Shown here: positions 51,374 to 61,466 of the stretch, piece by piece
Position numbering within the stretch: the stretch's first letter is position 1
Layout of the letters: the number at the start of each line of letters is the position of its first letter
Made by a program: the position numbers and the translations under genes
The notes under the pieces: model-generated
Seen by the model: only the letters and a program-made list of their open reading frames with translations
The model's database searches: none
Told to the model about the DNA's origin: nothing
Assembly: GCA_003194525.1 (NCBI GenBank)
Contig: NBIV01000177.1
Span: forward strand, 107,596-171,595
Length of the DNA: 64,000 nucleotides
From: Gracilariopsis chorda
Taxonomy: Eukaryota; Rhodophyta; Florideophyceae; Gracilariales; Gracilariaceae
Direction: 5' to 3'

Positions 51374-53564
51374 CCTCAAATCGACAGGAAACAAAAATTT
51401 TTAGTGAGTCACGAAACAAATTGGCCTTATCTGCGCAACTGTTGCTCCAAATAGCTCCACCTCTTTCCATTGCAATACAAAGGTCGTCTCTAACCATCCA
51501 TTACAAAACAAGAAAGAGATATCATTTACGAGGTACCTAACGCCGCTTAACAAACAACGTCACCATGCAGCTCAAAATCAAAGGTTTTCTGAATTCAAAA
51601 ACAAATATGCGTCGCCAAGCCCACATGAACGTTCAAACGTTCAAACCTATCCACGAGACGCTCCAGTCTCTCCCTGCTCCACCATATTTCTCAAAGCTTG
51701 CGCTCTTGCCTCGCGCAATTCTCTGCGCATCTTGCGTGTCTCGGTCAAATGAGTGCGTCGAATGCTTCGTTCAACCGATAACTTTATCAGTCGCTGAATA
51801 TCAGCCTTCGGCTCTTTATATGACGCTGCTAGCTCTTTTGCCTGCGCTTGCTTCTCCTTCGCTTTTTCACTGCGGTGACGTTGACGAATTGCATTTATGA
51901 CTGCATCCGAGGTCAAATGCAAACCTCCAGTGGTATTAATTCGCACTTGACCATTCTCTTCAACTTCTGCGTCTCGCAGTAATGTACGATGGCGTTTAGC
52001 AAACCTTTCCAACAACTCTTGCATAGTTATACGACTAACATTATTACCGTTTGTCCTCTCGAAATAATTCTGTAGTGGCAAAAAGTTGGGTCTGAGAAGC
52101 TCCATGTCCCAAATTCCGGTGCGATGGAACCCAGATCTGATGTTTGCGGTCGTGTGGGAGTTGGAATACGCGTTGCTTATGCAATGACCGACGTCAAAAA
52201 CATTAAGCTTTTGCTTCTGCAGAGCGGCCTTATGAAGCTCATGCTGCAGATGGGATTTGTAAGAGCTGAACACGCAAACATCAAGTAGCTGAGTGATGTG
52301 TGACGTGTGGGCAGGAAGAGCAATAACGATTACATTGTTGTCTTTCAACATCTTCAATGTTTGGTATTGGATATGAGCGCCGTAACCATCAAGCAGCAGC
52401 AGTAGTCGTTGGTTATTCTTACGTAGGCCTTCGGTTTCATTCAGAAAGCCTTCTGCCCACTGGAAAACTATGTTTCTGTCGGCTCCCGGAGAATTTCGTT
52501 GAAATAGATAACACGGAGGAAGAACCGAGTGCAATGTCTGGATGTTGCCATTGACTTTGCGGTATGAGGCAAGTTTACCAGGGAACGCAATAGCTGGCTT
52601 GTATGCAATTCTGGTTGCTGAAGCAACCGACATGACAGTTACCCTGTCCAAATTTCCTTTCGTGGAAAGTGCCTTCTGAATAAGACGAGCACCAGCAGCA
52701 CCAATACCTTTACGCAAGCTTCGACCTCTCATTTTGTCAAACGATGCACCAGATTGGTCCGTGTTGATTATAAATCTGGGATCCCTAATGTTGAACCTTT
52801 TAATTGCGGCATCAACACGCGAAATGTGTTCTATAAGGTTCTCCGGGGTGACAGCGTTAGCTCGTTTGTCTTCGATCATTTGCACGTGATGCAATTGTAA
52901 ATCAGTGCGCCGCAAGAACGCAGTAAGCCAGTTGTTTGAAGGGCGGGTGTCAAAGAACCCAATGTTTTCTTGTCGCTTTGGCGGAAGACAAGAAACAAAC
53001 TCTTGCACGAGATCGCGAAGTCCGTTTTTCGTGAGAGGTGTGTTGTTGTCTGCATAGTACAGAACTGATTCGGCAATTACATTCTCTTCATCAGCAGTCA
53101 ATGCAGGTGGTCTGCCCTTTGCGGGGATTGTGAAATGCACGTCTCGGGAGTCTTCGAGATGAGAATCAGGGCAGTTTCTAATCCAAGATGTGTAGACTCT
53201 GCGTAGCACACCAACACTGACGATATGCTTTTCCGAGAGTGCTTTCCAAGAACCCTTTGCCTTGGAATCGTTCAAAAACCGCCGTTTGAAGGATGGCATA
53301 CTGGGAATCCATTTTGAAGATTGCTATCGGTATTCATTACGACTCACCTGTCTCGCGAGCACTCAGGGGCCAAATGATATACTGTTTGAGTGAGAAAAGC
53401 GCGCCTTTTCAAACTGCTCTTTACACCGTCTCACGTGAGCGGAATGAGCTACTGCAAGAGATGGGGTTTTGATGGGGTTGCTGACTGTCCGGTGTCATTG
53501 CCAATACGATGGAAACTGTAGCGAGAATGGCATTGTTGATTATAGGATTTTTGTCGATTTATGG
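51374..53564 (-). mobile_element. Pogo/Tigger-type transposon inserted in the Tc1 element
   Basis: The insertion interrupts the Tc1 transposase. Candidate ends are CCTCAAATCGACA at 51374 and, on the other strand, CCATAAATCGACA ending at 53564 (11 of 13 identical), each flanked by TA (51372-51373 and 53565-53566), the target of pogo elements. This gives 2191 bp. The boundaries fit the protein break in the host element to within a few codons, but the inverted repeat is short, so they could shift slightly. Confidence 0.6.
51647..53299 (-). CDS. Pogo/Tigger-family transposase, apparently intact
   Basis: The 550-residue ORF is uninterrupted from ATG to stop. An N-terminal basic DNA-binding region (1-60) is followed by a CENP-B-type helix-turn-helix region (about 65-135, ending NWLTAFLRRTDLQL). 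The DDE_1 catalytic core has Asp 181 in INTDQSG, Asp 304 in LLLDGYGAH and Asp 340 in HITQLLDVCVF, a DD35D spacing typical of pogo elements. The C-terminus is basic and helical (residues about 480-550). With all three catalytic residues present and no stops, it could be active. It reads opposite to the Tc1 transposase. Confidence 0.9.
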   Translation of the reverse strand: MPSFKRRFLNDSKAKGSWKALSEKHIVSVGVLRRVYTSWIRNCPDSHLEDSRDVHFTIPAKGRPPALTADEENVIAESVLYYADNNTPLTKNGLRDLVQEFVSCLPPKRQENIGFFDTRPSNNWLTAFLRRTDLQLHHVQMIEDKRANAVTPENLIEHISRVDAAIKRFNIRDPRFIINTDQSGASFDKMRGRSLRKGIGAAGARLIQKALSTKGNLDRVTVMSVASATRIAYKPAIAFPGKLASYRKVNGNIQTLHSVLPPCYLFQRNSPGADRNIVFQWAEGFLNETEGLRKNNQRLLLLLDGYGAHIQYQTLKMLKDNNVIVIALPAHTSHITQLLDVCVFSSYKSHLQHELHKAALQKQKLNVFDVGHCISNAYSNSHTTANIRSGFHRTGIWDMELLRPNFLPLQNYFERTNGNNVSRITMQELLERFAKRHRTLLRDAEVEENGQVRINTTGGLHLTSDAVINAIRQRHRSEKAKEKQAQAKELAASYKEPKADIQRLIKLSVERSIRRTHLTETRKMRRELREARAQALRNMVEQGETGASRG

Positions 53565-54336
53565 TACGGACGGTTACCGATCGGGGTGCGAAGATTTCAG
53601 CAATTACTATCTCAATGTGAACATCTTCAATATCGCAAAATGAAAACCGGTCCATTAATGACTTAGAAGCATAAAACTGCACGCATAGAATACGCACGTC
53701 GTAATATATCTCGTGGGGACTATTTCTGGTGCAAGGTAATTTTCGGCGATGAGCAGAAGTTTAATCTAGATGGACCGGATGGTTTCGCATACTATTGGCA
53801 TGATCTTGGGAAGGAATCTCAACGATTTTCTAAGCTTCAAAATGGAGGAGATTCGGTTATGATATGGGGAGCAATATCTTTCTATGGAGTCTGTCCTTTG
53901 GTTTTTATTACTGGAAATCAGAATTCTACAAAGTACTGTGAGGGACTAGAGTCTAATCTACTATCATGAGTAGGTGGTGTCTTCGGTGAAGAACGGACTT
54001 GGCACTTTCAAAAGGATAATGCTTTCATACATACCTCTATCTACACAAGGAACTGGATACGTACCAAGATTATACGCGTTCTACCGTGGCCTGCAAAGTC
54101 CCCAACTTTGAACATTATTTAAAATGTGTGTGGACTTATGGTTAGGCGTTTTTATGCACGTGGAAAGCAGTACAATAATGTAACTGATCTTAACGACGCT
54201 ATCACTGCTGTATGGGACGATGTAGCTGGAGATTACCTTCAACAGCTGTACAGGTCTATACCGAGAAGGCTCCTTGCTGTTATGGATAAGAAGGGGGTGC
54301 TACTAAGTACTGAGCTATGCGTAGATGCACGTAAAA

Positions 54337-54542
54337 TAAAGTGAATTTATTGTTGTTTCGTGTCTTTATAACTGTTTCGTAGCTATAAGTACAGATCAGA
54401 TGTACGTGTTCGACAGGCGACCGGGGGGTTTTTATATCTACCTATTCACTACCTAGGTTTCTGGTTGGGAGTGCTAGAATGGTCTGGTAGGTGGCGAGAA
54501 AGAAAGCAGAGTAGGGTGTATTTATTATCGTTTCGCGCACTG
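54337..54542 (-). repeat. Right terminal repeat region of the Tc1/mariner element
   Basis: On the minus strand it reads CAGTGCGCGAAACGATAATA from 54542 inward and GCTACGAAACAGTTATAAAG from about 54385 inward, matching the outer and inner motifs of the left end. Confidence 0.7.
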
Positions 54543-54673
54543 TACTGTTGGTGTACCTTAAGTTGTGGACAGGTGCCTCACGTTCAATACAAGGTGATTT
54601 TACAAACAAGTATGGAGAAATCAACAAAACGCCCAACAGACTGGGCTTTATCATCACAAGTCAAGAAAAATTG

Positions 54674-55240
54674 AAGCCATAGCTCGTAGTGAACCCCGTT
54701 TCAGACTTCGAGCATGGAAGCAGATGACAGGGTAGGCTCTACAAGGTACAAGCGCGATAGCAACAAAGGATAAACTCTACTTTAGCAAGCGCGAGAATGG
54801 AAAGAACAGGTCCTTTGCGCGCAATCTCCGAAGCACAAATTTCTGCATCCCATGACCAGAACAGTCAACTCTAATTCAGGAGCCAAGACCCCTTCCCTTT
54901 CGTTAACCCAATCAGAGAAAAGAGCTTGTCTAATCTCAATCTCGCAACAAATTTGCTTTATCACAACCAGCGTACGAACATTGAAACTGTCGGTCGTAGT
55001 AAACTCGGTTTCAGACTCCAAGCAAGAAATCAGATGGCAGCGGAGGTTCTATAAGGTAAAAGTGTGGTAGCAACAAAGAGTAAACTCTTCTTCAACAAGC
55101 GCAATTCACGAGCGAAGACCATTCTCTTTCATTAATCCAATCACATAGAGGTGCTTGACGTAATCTAAGTCTTCCAACAAATTCATTATCAGTTGCATCT
55201 TAGACTAGAACATCCTTTCTTTCAGTATATAAAGTCCTGT
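54674..55240 (+). repeat. Two-copy diverged tandem repeat of about 306 bp
   Basis: Unit 1 starts near 54674 and unit 2 near 54980. Shared blocks include GTTTCAGACT, the TCTA(C/T)AAGGTA region, TAGCAACAAA, TAAACTCT, GAGC(C/G)AAGACC and CAACAAATT. The second unit is shorter. A TATATAAA box (55226-55233) follows, then a short ORF, so this may be the direct-repeat end of another Tc1-like transposon. Confidence 0.65.
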
Positions 55241-55299
55241 TTCTATTCATCACCACCAGCGTTGCTGGATGTATCCTGTCTACAACATTTCAATCCATC

Positions 55300-55455
55300 A
55301 TGGCCCCAGTATGCCTTAACCAGTTCTATGTGCTCGGTAGCAACCGAATTGAGCGCTACATCTCACGCGGAATCGAATTGATAAATGCAGGCTATTCTTT
55401 CCGCAAAGCCGCAGAGGAAGTTCACCTCGTCTGTGTTTTCGGAATGCTGGTTTGA
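55300..55455 (+). pseudogene. Possible truncated transposase N-terminus (helix-turn-helix)
   Basis: A 51-codon ORF starting MAPVCLNQFYVLGSNRIERY and containing GIELINAGYSFRKAAEEVHL, which looks like the helix-turn-helix that opens Tc1/IS630 or pogo transposases. It lies 67 bp after a TATA box, with the diverged repeat upstream. The reading frame ends just as the CTAG-rich segment begins, so the rest is missing. Confidence 0.35.
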
Positions 55456-55740
55456 GTGCTAGTTTTTCTAGTTTGGGGGTGCTAGAAAGTCTATGGTGGG
55501 CATTCAAAAAAATCTCAGAATTTTTGTGCTAGTATATCTAGCACAAAATACTAGCTCAAATGAATGCAGAGGTAAATGTGAGAAAACTAGCAACATTCAT
55601 ACTAGCAGTAAGAAACTAGCAGTCTATCGTTCAGTTCTCATTCATACTAGAGCATAATTACTACGAACAGTGAAGGGGTGAATGTTTGTCATCTAGTGCC
55701 AGATCATTCACCATCGGCGATGAAATCTAGCAGACATGGA
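55440..55740. repeat. CTAG-rich segment
   Basis: About a dozen CTAG tetranucleotides, mostly as (A/T)CTAGC or GCTAG, occur in 300 bp, including the small palindrome GTGCTAGTATATCTAGCAC. This is far above chance and unlike the flanks. No gene is present. Confidence 0.7.
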
Positions 55741-55810
55741 CGTTTCGGATGCGGTACTCATTCACTTTTACCTCGTCTAATGGATGTAATCTTGAATCTA
55801 TACTACGCCA

Positions 55811-55960
55811 GTACAGGCCTCCCCTCACCGTCTATCGTGGAATGGAAACCGCTTTCATTGTCGTTTCATTTTGCTCCAGGCGTAGTGCGCCTAGAACAAA
55901 TCGAAAACGGTAACAAAAATGGCCTCCATTCCACGATAGACGGTGAGGCGAGGCCTGTAC
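55811..55960. repeat. 36-bp inverted repeat (150-bp foldback)
   Basis: Arms 55811-55846 and 55925-55960 are reverse complements with one mismatch (outer end GTACAGGCCTC, inner end CGTGGAATGGA), with a 78-nt spacer. It could be a MITE-like foldback or a hairpin RNA precursor. Confidence 0.92.
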
Positions 55961-56231
55961 CCGTCACAAAACGAAACCACAAAGAAACAAGTTAGAATGC
56001 GCTCCCTCCTTTCATCACGACGCCTCCAATAACACAACTTGTGTTGAACACACGTACCTCACCCAAACCTCTGCTCATCCCCACTCGCTGCAACTTCTCC
56101 CTTCGACCTCCCCATTCGCACCTGCAGAAGATACAAATAAGCAAACACAAACAAACACTCGTTAGAAACCATCAAACCTCATCCAATCTGCAACTTCTCT
56201 CTCGCACATTCGCATCAATAAACAAACAAAA

Positions 56232-57600
56232 GTCAGATCTCCATCAAATAAAGAATCCAAAATAACTTCGCCACCGCACTCACCTCTAAGAAAAACACCC
56301 ACTCCTTATCACCTAGTGCAGTATCCACAACGCTTCGCAGCAGAAACCAAAAACTCAGTTCTCCGTACATAGCCAATACCAGATAACATTAGCACTTAAA
56401 CTCACCTTGCAACCACCACTTCTTCAAACCCATTTCCCATCTCGCTCGCTTCTCATCAATAAAAAAGAACGTGTCAGATCTCCGTAAGTAGGCAGTCCCA
56501 GAAAACATTCTCAATGAAACTCACCTTGTAGCAACCAGTTCTTCGCACCCATTCCCTCATGCCTCTCCCTTCGCGCTTACACACAGAAACATGTCAGATC
56601 TCCATCCGAAAACGAAGCAAAACTAAAACACAACCGCACTCACCTCTATGCTCGCCGTTCATTCGCTCTCACCTATCACCGCATCCACAACGCGTCGCAA
56701 CAGCAATAAAATCTTTTCAGTTCTCCGTACATAGCAAATACCAGATAACATTAGCACTCACCACTTCTTCGAACCCATTTCCCATCTCGCTCGCTTCGCA
56801 TCAATAAACAGGAACGTGTCAGATCTCTGTCGGTAGCCAGTCCCAGAAAACATTCTCAATTAAACTCACCTTGTAGCAACCAGTTCTTCGCACCCATTCC
56901 CTCATGCCTCTCCCTTCGCGCTTCCACACAGAAACATGTCAGATCTCCATCCGAAAACGAAGCAAAACTATAACACAACCGCACTCACCTCTATGCTCGC
57001 CGTTCATTCGCTCTCACCTATCACCGCATCCACAACGCGTCGCAACAGCAATACAATCTTGTCAGTTCTCCGTACATAGCCAATACCAGATAAAATTAGC
57101 ACTCACCACTTCTTCGAACCCATTTCCCATCTCGCTCGCTTCGCATCAATAAACAAGAACGTGTCAGATCTCCGTAGGTAGCCAGTCCCAGAAAAAATTC
57201 TCAATGAAACTCACCTTGTAGCAACCAGTTCTTCGCACCCATTCGCTCATGCCTCTCCCTTCGCGCTTATACACAGAAACATGTCAGATCTCCATCCAAA
57301 AACGAAGCAAAACTAAAACACAACCGCACTCACCTCTATGCTCGCCATTCATTCGCTCTCACCTATCACCGCATCCACAACGCGTCGCGACAGCAACAAA
57401 CTCTTGTCAGATCTCCGCACGTAGTCGTTACCAGATAACATTCGCAGTCTAATTCACCTTGTAGCAACCACTTCTGCTCACCCGATCCACCCCTTCTCAT
57501 TCATATAGCTCCGTATCAAGAAACAAAACATGTCCGGTCCTCGTCCAGATTGAAAAGTGAACAGCATAGCAAACTCACCTGTTCCTCGCAGTCTTCCAAG
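56232..57600. repeat. 345-bp higher-order tandem repeat with a splice-donor consensus in each subunit
   Basis: The marker GTCAGATCTCCATC recurs at 56232, 56593, 56938 and 57283 (spacings 361, 345, 345). Each 345-bp unit is built of three related subunits of about 105-125 bp, each with a (G)TCAG(A/T)TCTCCGTA-like box and an ACTCACC box. Read on the minus strand, ACTCACC is GGTGAGT, a consensus 5' splice site; eleven such boxes and one decayed copy occur at regular spacing, and about 40-50 bp downstream on that strand lies an AG before the (AG)ATCTGA box. The array thus looks like repeated mini exon-intron units, though stops in one subunit argue against present coding. The plus-strand ORFs repeated every 345 bp are by-products. 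Confidence 0.85.
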
Positions 57601-57923
57601 CCCCTGGCTTCATCCCAAAAGACTGCCGTTGCTCCCTCTCCCGCATCAACATAGAAAGCGTAGCAAGAGTCAGCACATGTCAACACACGAAAAAACGAGA
57701 CGTAGTCAATTGCACTTCACGAACCTGCAAGCACGAGCGGGACGTTCCGCCACATCCACCGTCCAGGAAATCGCACGCTCCGAAGATCACACTGATCTAC
57801 ACCCTCGTCTACACATGTTCCCAACCTCTTCATGCGAAATAATCAAGTCCTCGCCGTCGCTTAAAAAATTTACCAACTTTGAATGTTTTCATTCCAAACC
57901 ACTTTCCCGTCCACACACGTGCC

Positions 57924-60900
57924 ATGCCTGCCGTCCCTGCCACGCGCCTCTCTGGCGCATCACAATGCCACCTGATTGCTGCTCCTGAGCAGTCATATAT
58001 TCTCCCGGAACGCCTCCCACGTCTTTCTCATCTCCCACAGACTTACATCCTTCTCCTCTGCACCATTCAGCCTTGTCGCTTTCACAGGTTCTCCTTCCAG
58101 ACAAAACTCCACGCCTCCCTTCTCCAACACCAGCGCCGCTGTTGCTTCCGCCACACCCCCAACCCCTTCCTCGCCACCACTCCCAAGAACGGCACCCAGC
58201 TCCCACCCCCCACCAAACGACCACGCATTCAGACCGCAGACTCCCGCTCCATTCGCATCTCAAACCGCCCCTCTGACAACTTTCCGCTCGCGGAAGACGA
58301 TGAATACCATTCCAGCCAGCTCACTCTAGCCCTTCGCTCCGCAGAAGCCGTTCACCTTCTCCACTCCTCTCTCTCCTCCCCTCGCAACACACCTGCTTCC
58401 AGCACCCCCGCACCTGCCACCCTCCACCCTATTGTCTCCTACATCGCTTCCATCGCCCCCAAGCTCGGCAAACGCAAAGCAGACGAACTCATTAACCTCC
58501 TCAAAGACCCGGATTACTCCCAGGCACTCATCCAACAAATAACGTCCGTCTCCCACTGCCTTGAACTCCATGCAAAGCTCTTCGAGGACACCGTCGGCTC
58601 TATCGGCTTCGAATCCAGAACTATACGTCACAAACCCTCAAACATCACCGCAACTCTCTACCTGAAAAACCCCGTCGATGTCATCCTCAAACAACTCCGC
58701 TACGCTTCTCGCGCAAACACCTTCTTCCAACCAGTAAGACAGTCCGCGTCAGACGGCTCCCCCGCACACGCTCACCCCATGGCTTAAAAACTCGGTACAT
58801 GCGTCTACAAGGACCTCAAGCACCACATCCTACATTCTCAAGACCCAGATGTTATTTGGCACAACTCCAACATCACTGGCATTGAATCTTTCATCGGCTT
58901 CGTACAGCTTTACTCAGACAAGTCTTCCACCTCGCTCAAGAACTCCTCTATCACCTCCTACCCCCTCCACATCACCCTCCTCAACTATTCAGACTCCTTC
59001 CGCCGCCATTGCATATCCCGTAACTACACCCTACTCGGCTACTTCCCCACGTCCTTCGAAGCCCCTTCCTCCCCATCCGACGAGGATTCCCTCGAAGACC
59101 GCTCGCTTTCCTCCGCCATCACCCGTACCACCCGAATGGAACTCATTCAAGAAGCTCTGCAAACCATCCTCGAGCCCCTCGCAGCTGTTGCCCTCAAAGG
59201 ATTTCCTTTCCGGGATGAAGACCAGGTCATCCGGCAGTGCCACCCAGTCATCGAAAACTATGCTGCAGACATCCCCGAAGCGAAAGACATCCTCGCTGTC
59301 CTCCACGGCACAAAACCGTTGAAGCCCTGCCATATATGCCTCGTCCCCCGCTCCGACCTCAGCCTCCACCTCAGTTCCCTAACCCCTCGAACCGCTTCCC
59401 ACACCCTCCAAACAAGATCCTCACACGACGCCCTTCTCAAGGATGCAAATAACGCCGAACTACAACGCAGACCGCGCGTCGCAAGGACTCTCAGAGATCA
59501 AGCAGCATCTCTTCTGCACACAAACTCCCTCTCCCCCTACCACTCCTTCTTCGAATCTTACCCCCTCCTCAACATTTCCCCACTGCTCACCCCATACTCC
59601 ATCTTCTCCTTCGAACCCCTTCACAATTTGCACCTCGGTATCTCCAAACTCGTCAAACTCGCAACCATCGAACGCCTGAAATCCGACAATCTCTTCACCA
59701 CTGTTGGCTCCTCCTCGAGATCATTCAAATCCATTCGAAGCACCCTTCCCATCCATGCAAACAACATCCTCGCAGATATCGAAGTCAACTTCTCCGCACT
59801 GGGACTTCACATTGACTTTTCCACCGCAGAGAAGGGCAAATCCCTCAACGGCTTCTTCACCCCGGACGGCATCAAAGGCATGCTCGAGGCAATTGATTTC
59901 CGCGCAGTCGACATGGTGTTTCCCTTCGTAGGCGCCTTCTTCGATCGTTGCTGCAACGAAGTTGACACAGCACCCATCACATCCATCTTCACGACATACG
60001 CCGACCTCTTCACTACCGCACTCCACTACAACACCACCTCAGAATGGACACAACAACAACTTCGTTCCCTCCAAGAACTCATCAAGCACTTCAAGCATCT
60101 CTGCGTCTCCATCCTCGGCCCTTTCCAGGCTTCTCACTTCGGAACGCTCAAATTCCACCTTCTCGATCACGTTGTCGCCGACATCAAACTATACGGAGGT
60201 CTCCACTTCACTGACGCTGGCATCTACGAACACGCACACCTACTCTTCAAAAACCATTATCGGCGCACATCCCGAAGATCTTCAACCGCTCACAGAGAAA
60301 CAATCGACGCAATTCAACTCACAGAAGGCTTTCGAAACTCAACTGCCATCCCCCACCGCCTTTTCTCCTCCTCAAACTCCCACACACTCCCAGCTCGAAG
60401 ACATTCCATGGTTCGCGACGGTACCACCATTCTCTTTCGGGATATAATAACCGCAGAAAAGTACCTTCGGGCGAATCCAAACTGCTCCAATGCCTCTCTC
60501 TCAAACATCTTCACCTCTTCCACCATATCGTTCATCACCCAAATCTCACGAGACGCAATCTCACTGTTTCACAATCTATGCCTCGAAGCGCTTGGACTTT
60601 CCCCTTCTTCACCCTCCCTCTCTTCTCTCAACTTCTCCGTCGTCAACTCCGCCTTCATCCGCAGTGGTTTCACCCCTTCCTTGCAAGACGTCGACAGAAC
60701 GTTCAAATGCATCCGGTTCACAGAACCATCGGCCCCTGTTCTCCAGCGCATCTTTGCCACCACCAGCTTCGGTCCTTCAAAACTTCCAAATTTCTCTCAT
60801 ATTCTCGTCTCAAGCACTCCACCACCCAACTGCAAGTTCCCCACGGTTTGGGTATGTAAGCTTCTTGCCCTTCTCCGCTTCCGCATAAAAGACGATGAGC

Positions 60901-61241
60901 CAGGTGAACGCGAATATGCTTTCGTCCGCTTCTTCGAACTCACAGATCCTCTTGATCACGTGGATGAAACTCTTAATTGTATCACCCTCCGTTTGGTGAC
61001 AGACGATGAACATGACCATACTATTCTCCCCGCTCTTCACGGAACCTGGAATCCTAGCCCCAATGCCGCACCTTGGTTCGGTCTTGTTCCTTTCTCCGCC
61101 ATCAAAAGTACCGTGCATCTTGTTCGCCAGAACTCCCCAGCACGACCTTTCTTTCCGCCCCTTCCATGGCAACAACATCGGTTCTATATGAACAGATTCT
61201 TCCGCGACCCACGAGCAAGAGCTTATTCCACCGCAAGGTAA
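57924..61241 (+). CDS. Large KDZ/Plavaka-like (CMC-type) transposase with one intron
   Basis: One frame runs from before 57924 (first ATG) to the TAA at 61241, broken only by a TAA at 58785-58787. That stop lies in a segment 58734-58811 that starts GTAAGA, ends TACAAG and is 78 bp, so splicing restores a continuous frame (phase 0, ...FFQP then DLKHHILHSQ...). The spliced protein is about 1080 residues. Recognisable blocks are VQLYSDKSSTSLKNSSITSY with YPLHITLLNYSDSFRRHC (first acidic site), KPCHICLVPRSDL (Cys-x2-Cys), FEPLHNLHLGISKLVKLATI, and DAGIYEHAHLLFKNHYRRTS (late Glu). These match the layout of Plavaka/KDZ transposases. The N-terminal 250 residues are Pro/Ser-rich. The plus strand is markedly C-rich and G-poor. 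Confidence 0.7.
58734..58811 (+). other. Predicted 78-bp intron carrying the only in-frame stop
   Basis: Donor CCA|GTAAGA and acceptor TACAAG|GAC lie in phase 0. The intron has a length divisible by three and contains TAA at 58785-58787. Its length fits the other introns in the window (52-89 bp). Confidence 0.6.
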
Positions 61242-61466
61242 TCAAATTTAGAAACACAGACCCGCTAACTCTAGCAATAAACTTCTTAAACTTCTCATTC
61301 CTCCGCCATCTCTTCTCCACGCCCACCGTCCTCTCCGTCTTCCTTCCCCTCCCTTCCTCTCTGGGTTCCAACATTTCTTCCTCAACGGCTACCAACTCCT
61401 TAAACTCCCGTTCTTCAGGCATGCAACGGCCAACGTAGCAATCAAATACATTACCAAGGTACGTAG

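Larger units (their letters stand above)
51097..54344 (+). pseudogene. Tc1/mariner transposase, split by insertion and otherwise mutated
   Basis: The N-terminal part (51097 to about 51373) begins MARSPHLSEFELGQIHALRH, hits an in-frame TGA, then continues with a helix-turn-helix (SLRQIAEAINRPLGAIQSAL). The rest resumes after the inserted pogo element, from about 53567: QYRKMKTGPLMT, stop, KHKTARIEYARRN, then the catalytic region VIFGDEQKFNLDGPDGF with the first Asp, SVMIWGAIS, a second Asp in FQKDNAFIHTS, and SPTLNII where a stop (54119-54121) replaces the expected third acidic residue. Another stop lies near 53968. The copy cannot make an active enzyme. Confidence 0.85.
50703..54542 (+). mobile_element. 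Tc1/mariner-type transposon with long IR/DR-like ends, interrupted
   Basis: The outer ends are CAGTGCGCGAAACG at 50703 and its inverse ending at 54542, each flanked by TA (50701-50702 and 54543-54544), the target duplication of Tc1/mariner elements. Related motifs recur inward on both sides: a CTACGAAACAGT..ATAAA block near 50932 pairs with its inverse ending near 54385, and a third CAGTCCGCGAAAC copy sits near 50751. Long inverted ends with internal direct repeats are the IR/DR layout of some Tc1 transposons. The transposase inside is dead, and a pogo element is inserted in it. Confidence 0.8.

Noticed and set aside
51540-51640. Plus-strand RYLTPLNKQRHHAAQNQRF frame as part of the Tc1 transposase
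   Set aside because: It lies inside the pogo element by the TA/inverted-repeat boundaries, and the matching Tc1 block is present at about 53640-53690, so this resemblance is likely chance.
56559-57452. Repeated plus-strand ORFs (about 82 residues each, 345 bp apart) as genes
   Set aside because: They are the repeat unit read in an open frame; their translation is low complexity and follows the satellite period.
56232-57600. CRISPR array
   Set aside because: Units are 345 bp with 105-125-bp diverged subunits, there are no short identical repeats with unique spacers, and the genome is eukaryotic.
58785-58787. In-frame TAA as proof that the large transposase is a pseudogene
   Set aside because: It falls inside a phase-0 GT...AG segment of 78 bp whose removal keeps the frame; I treat it as intronic, pending transcripts.
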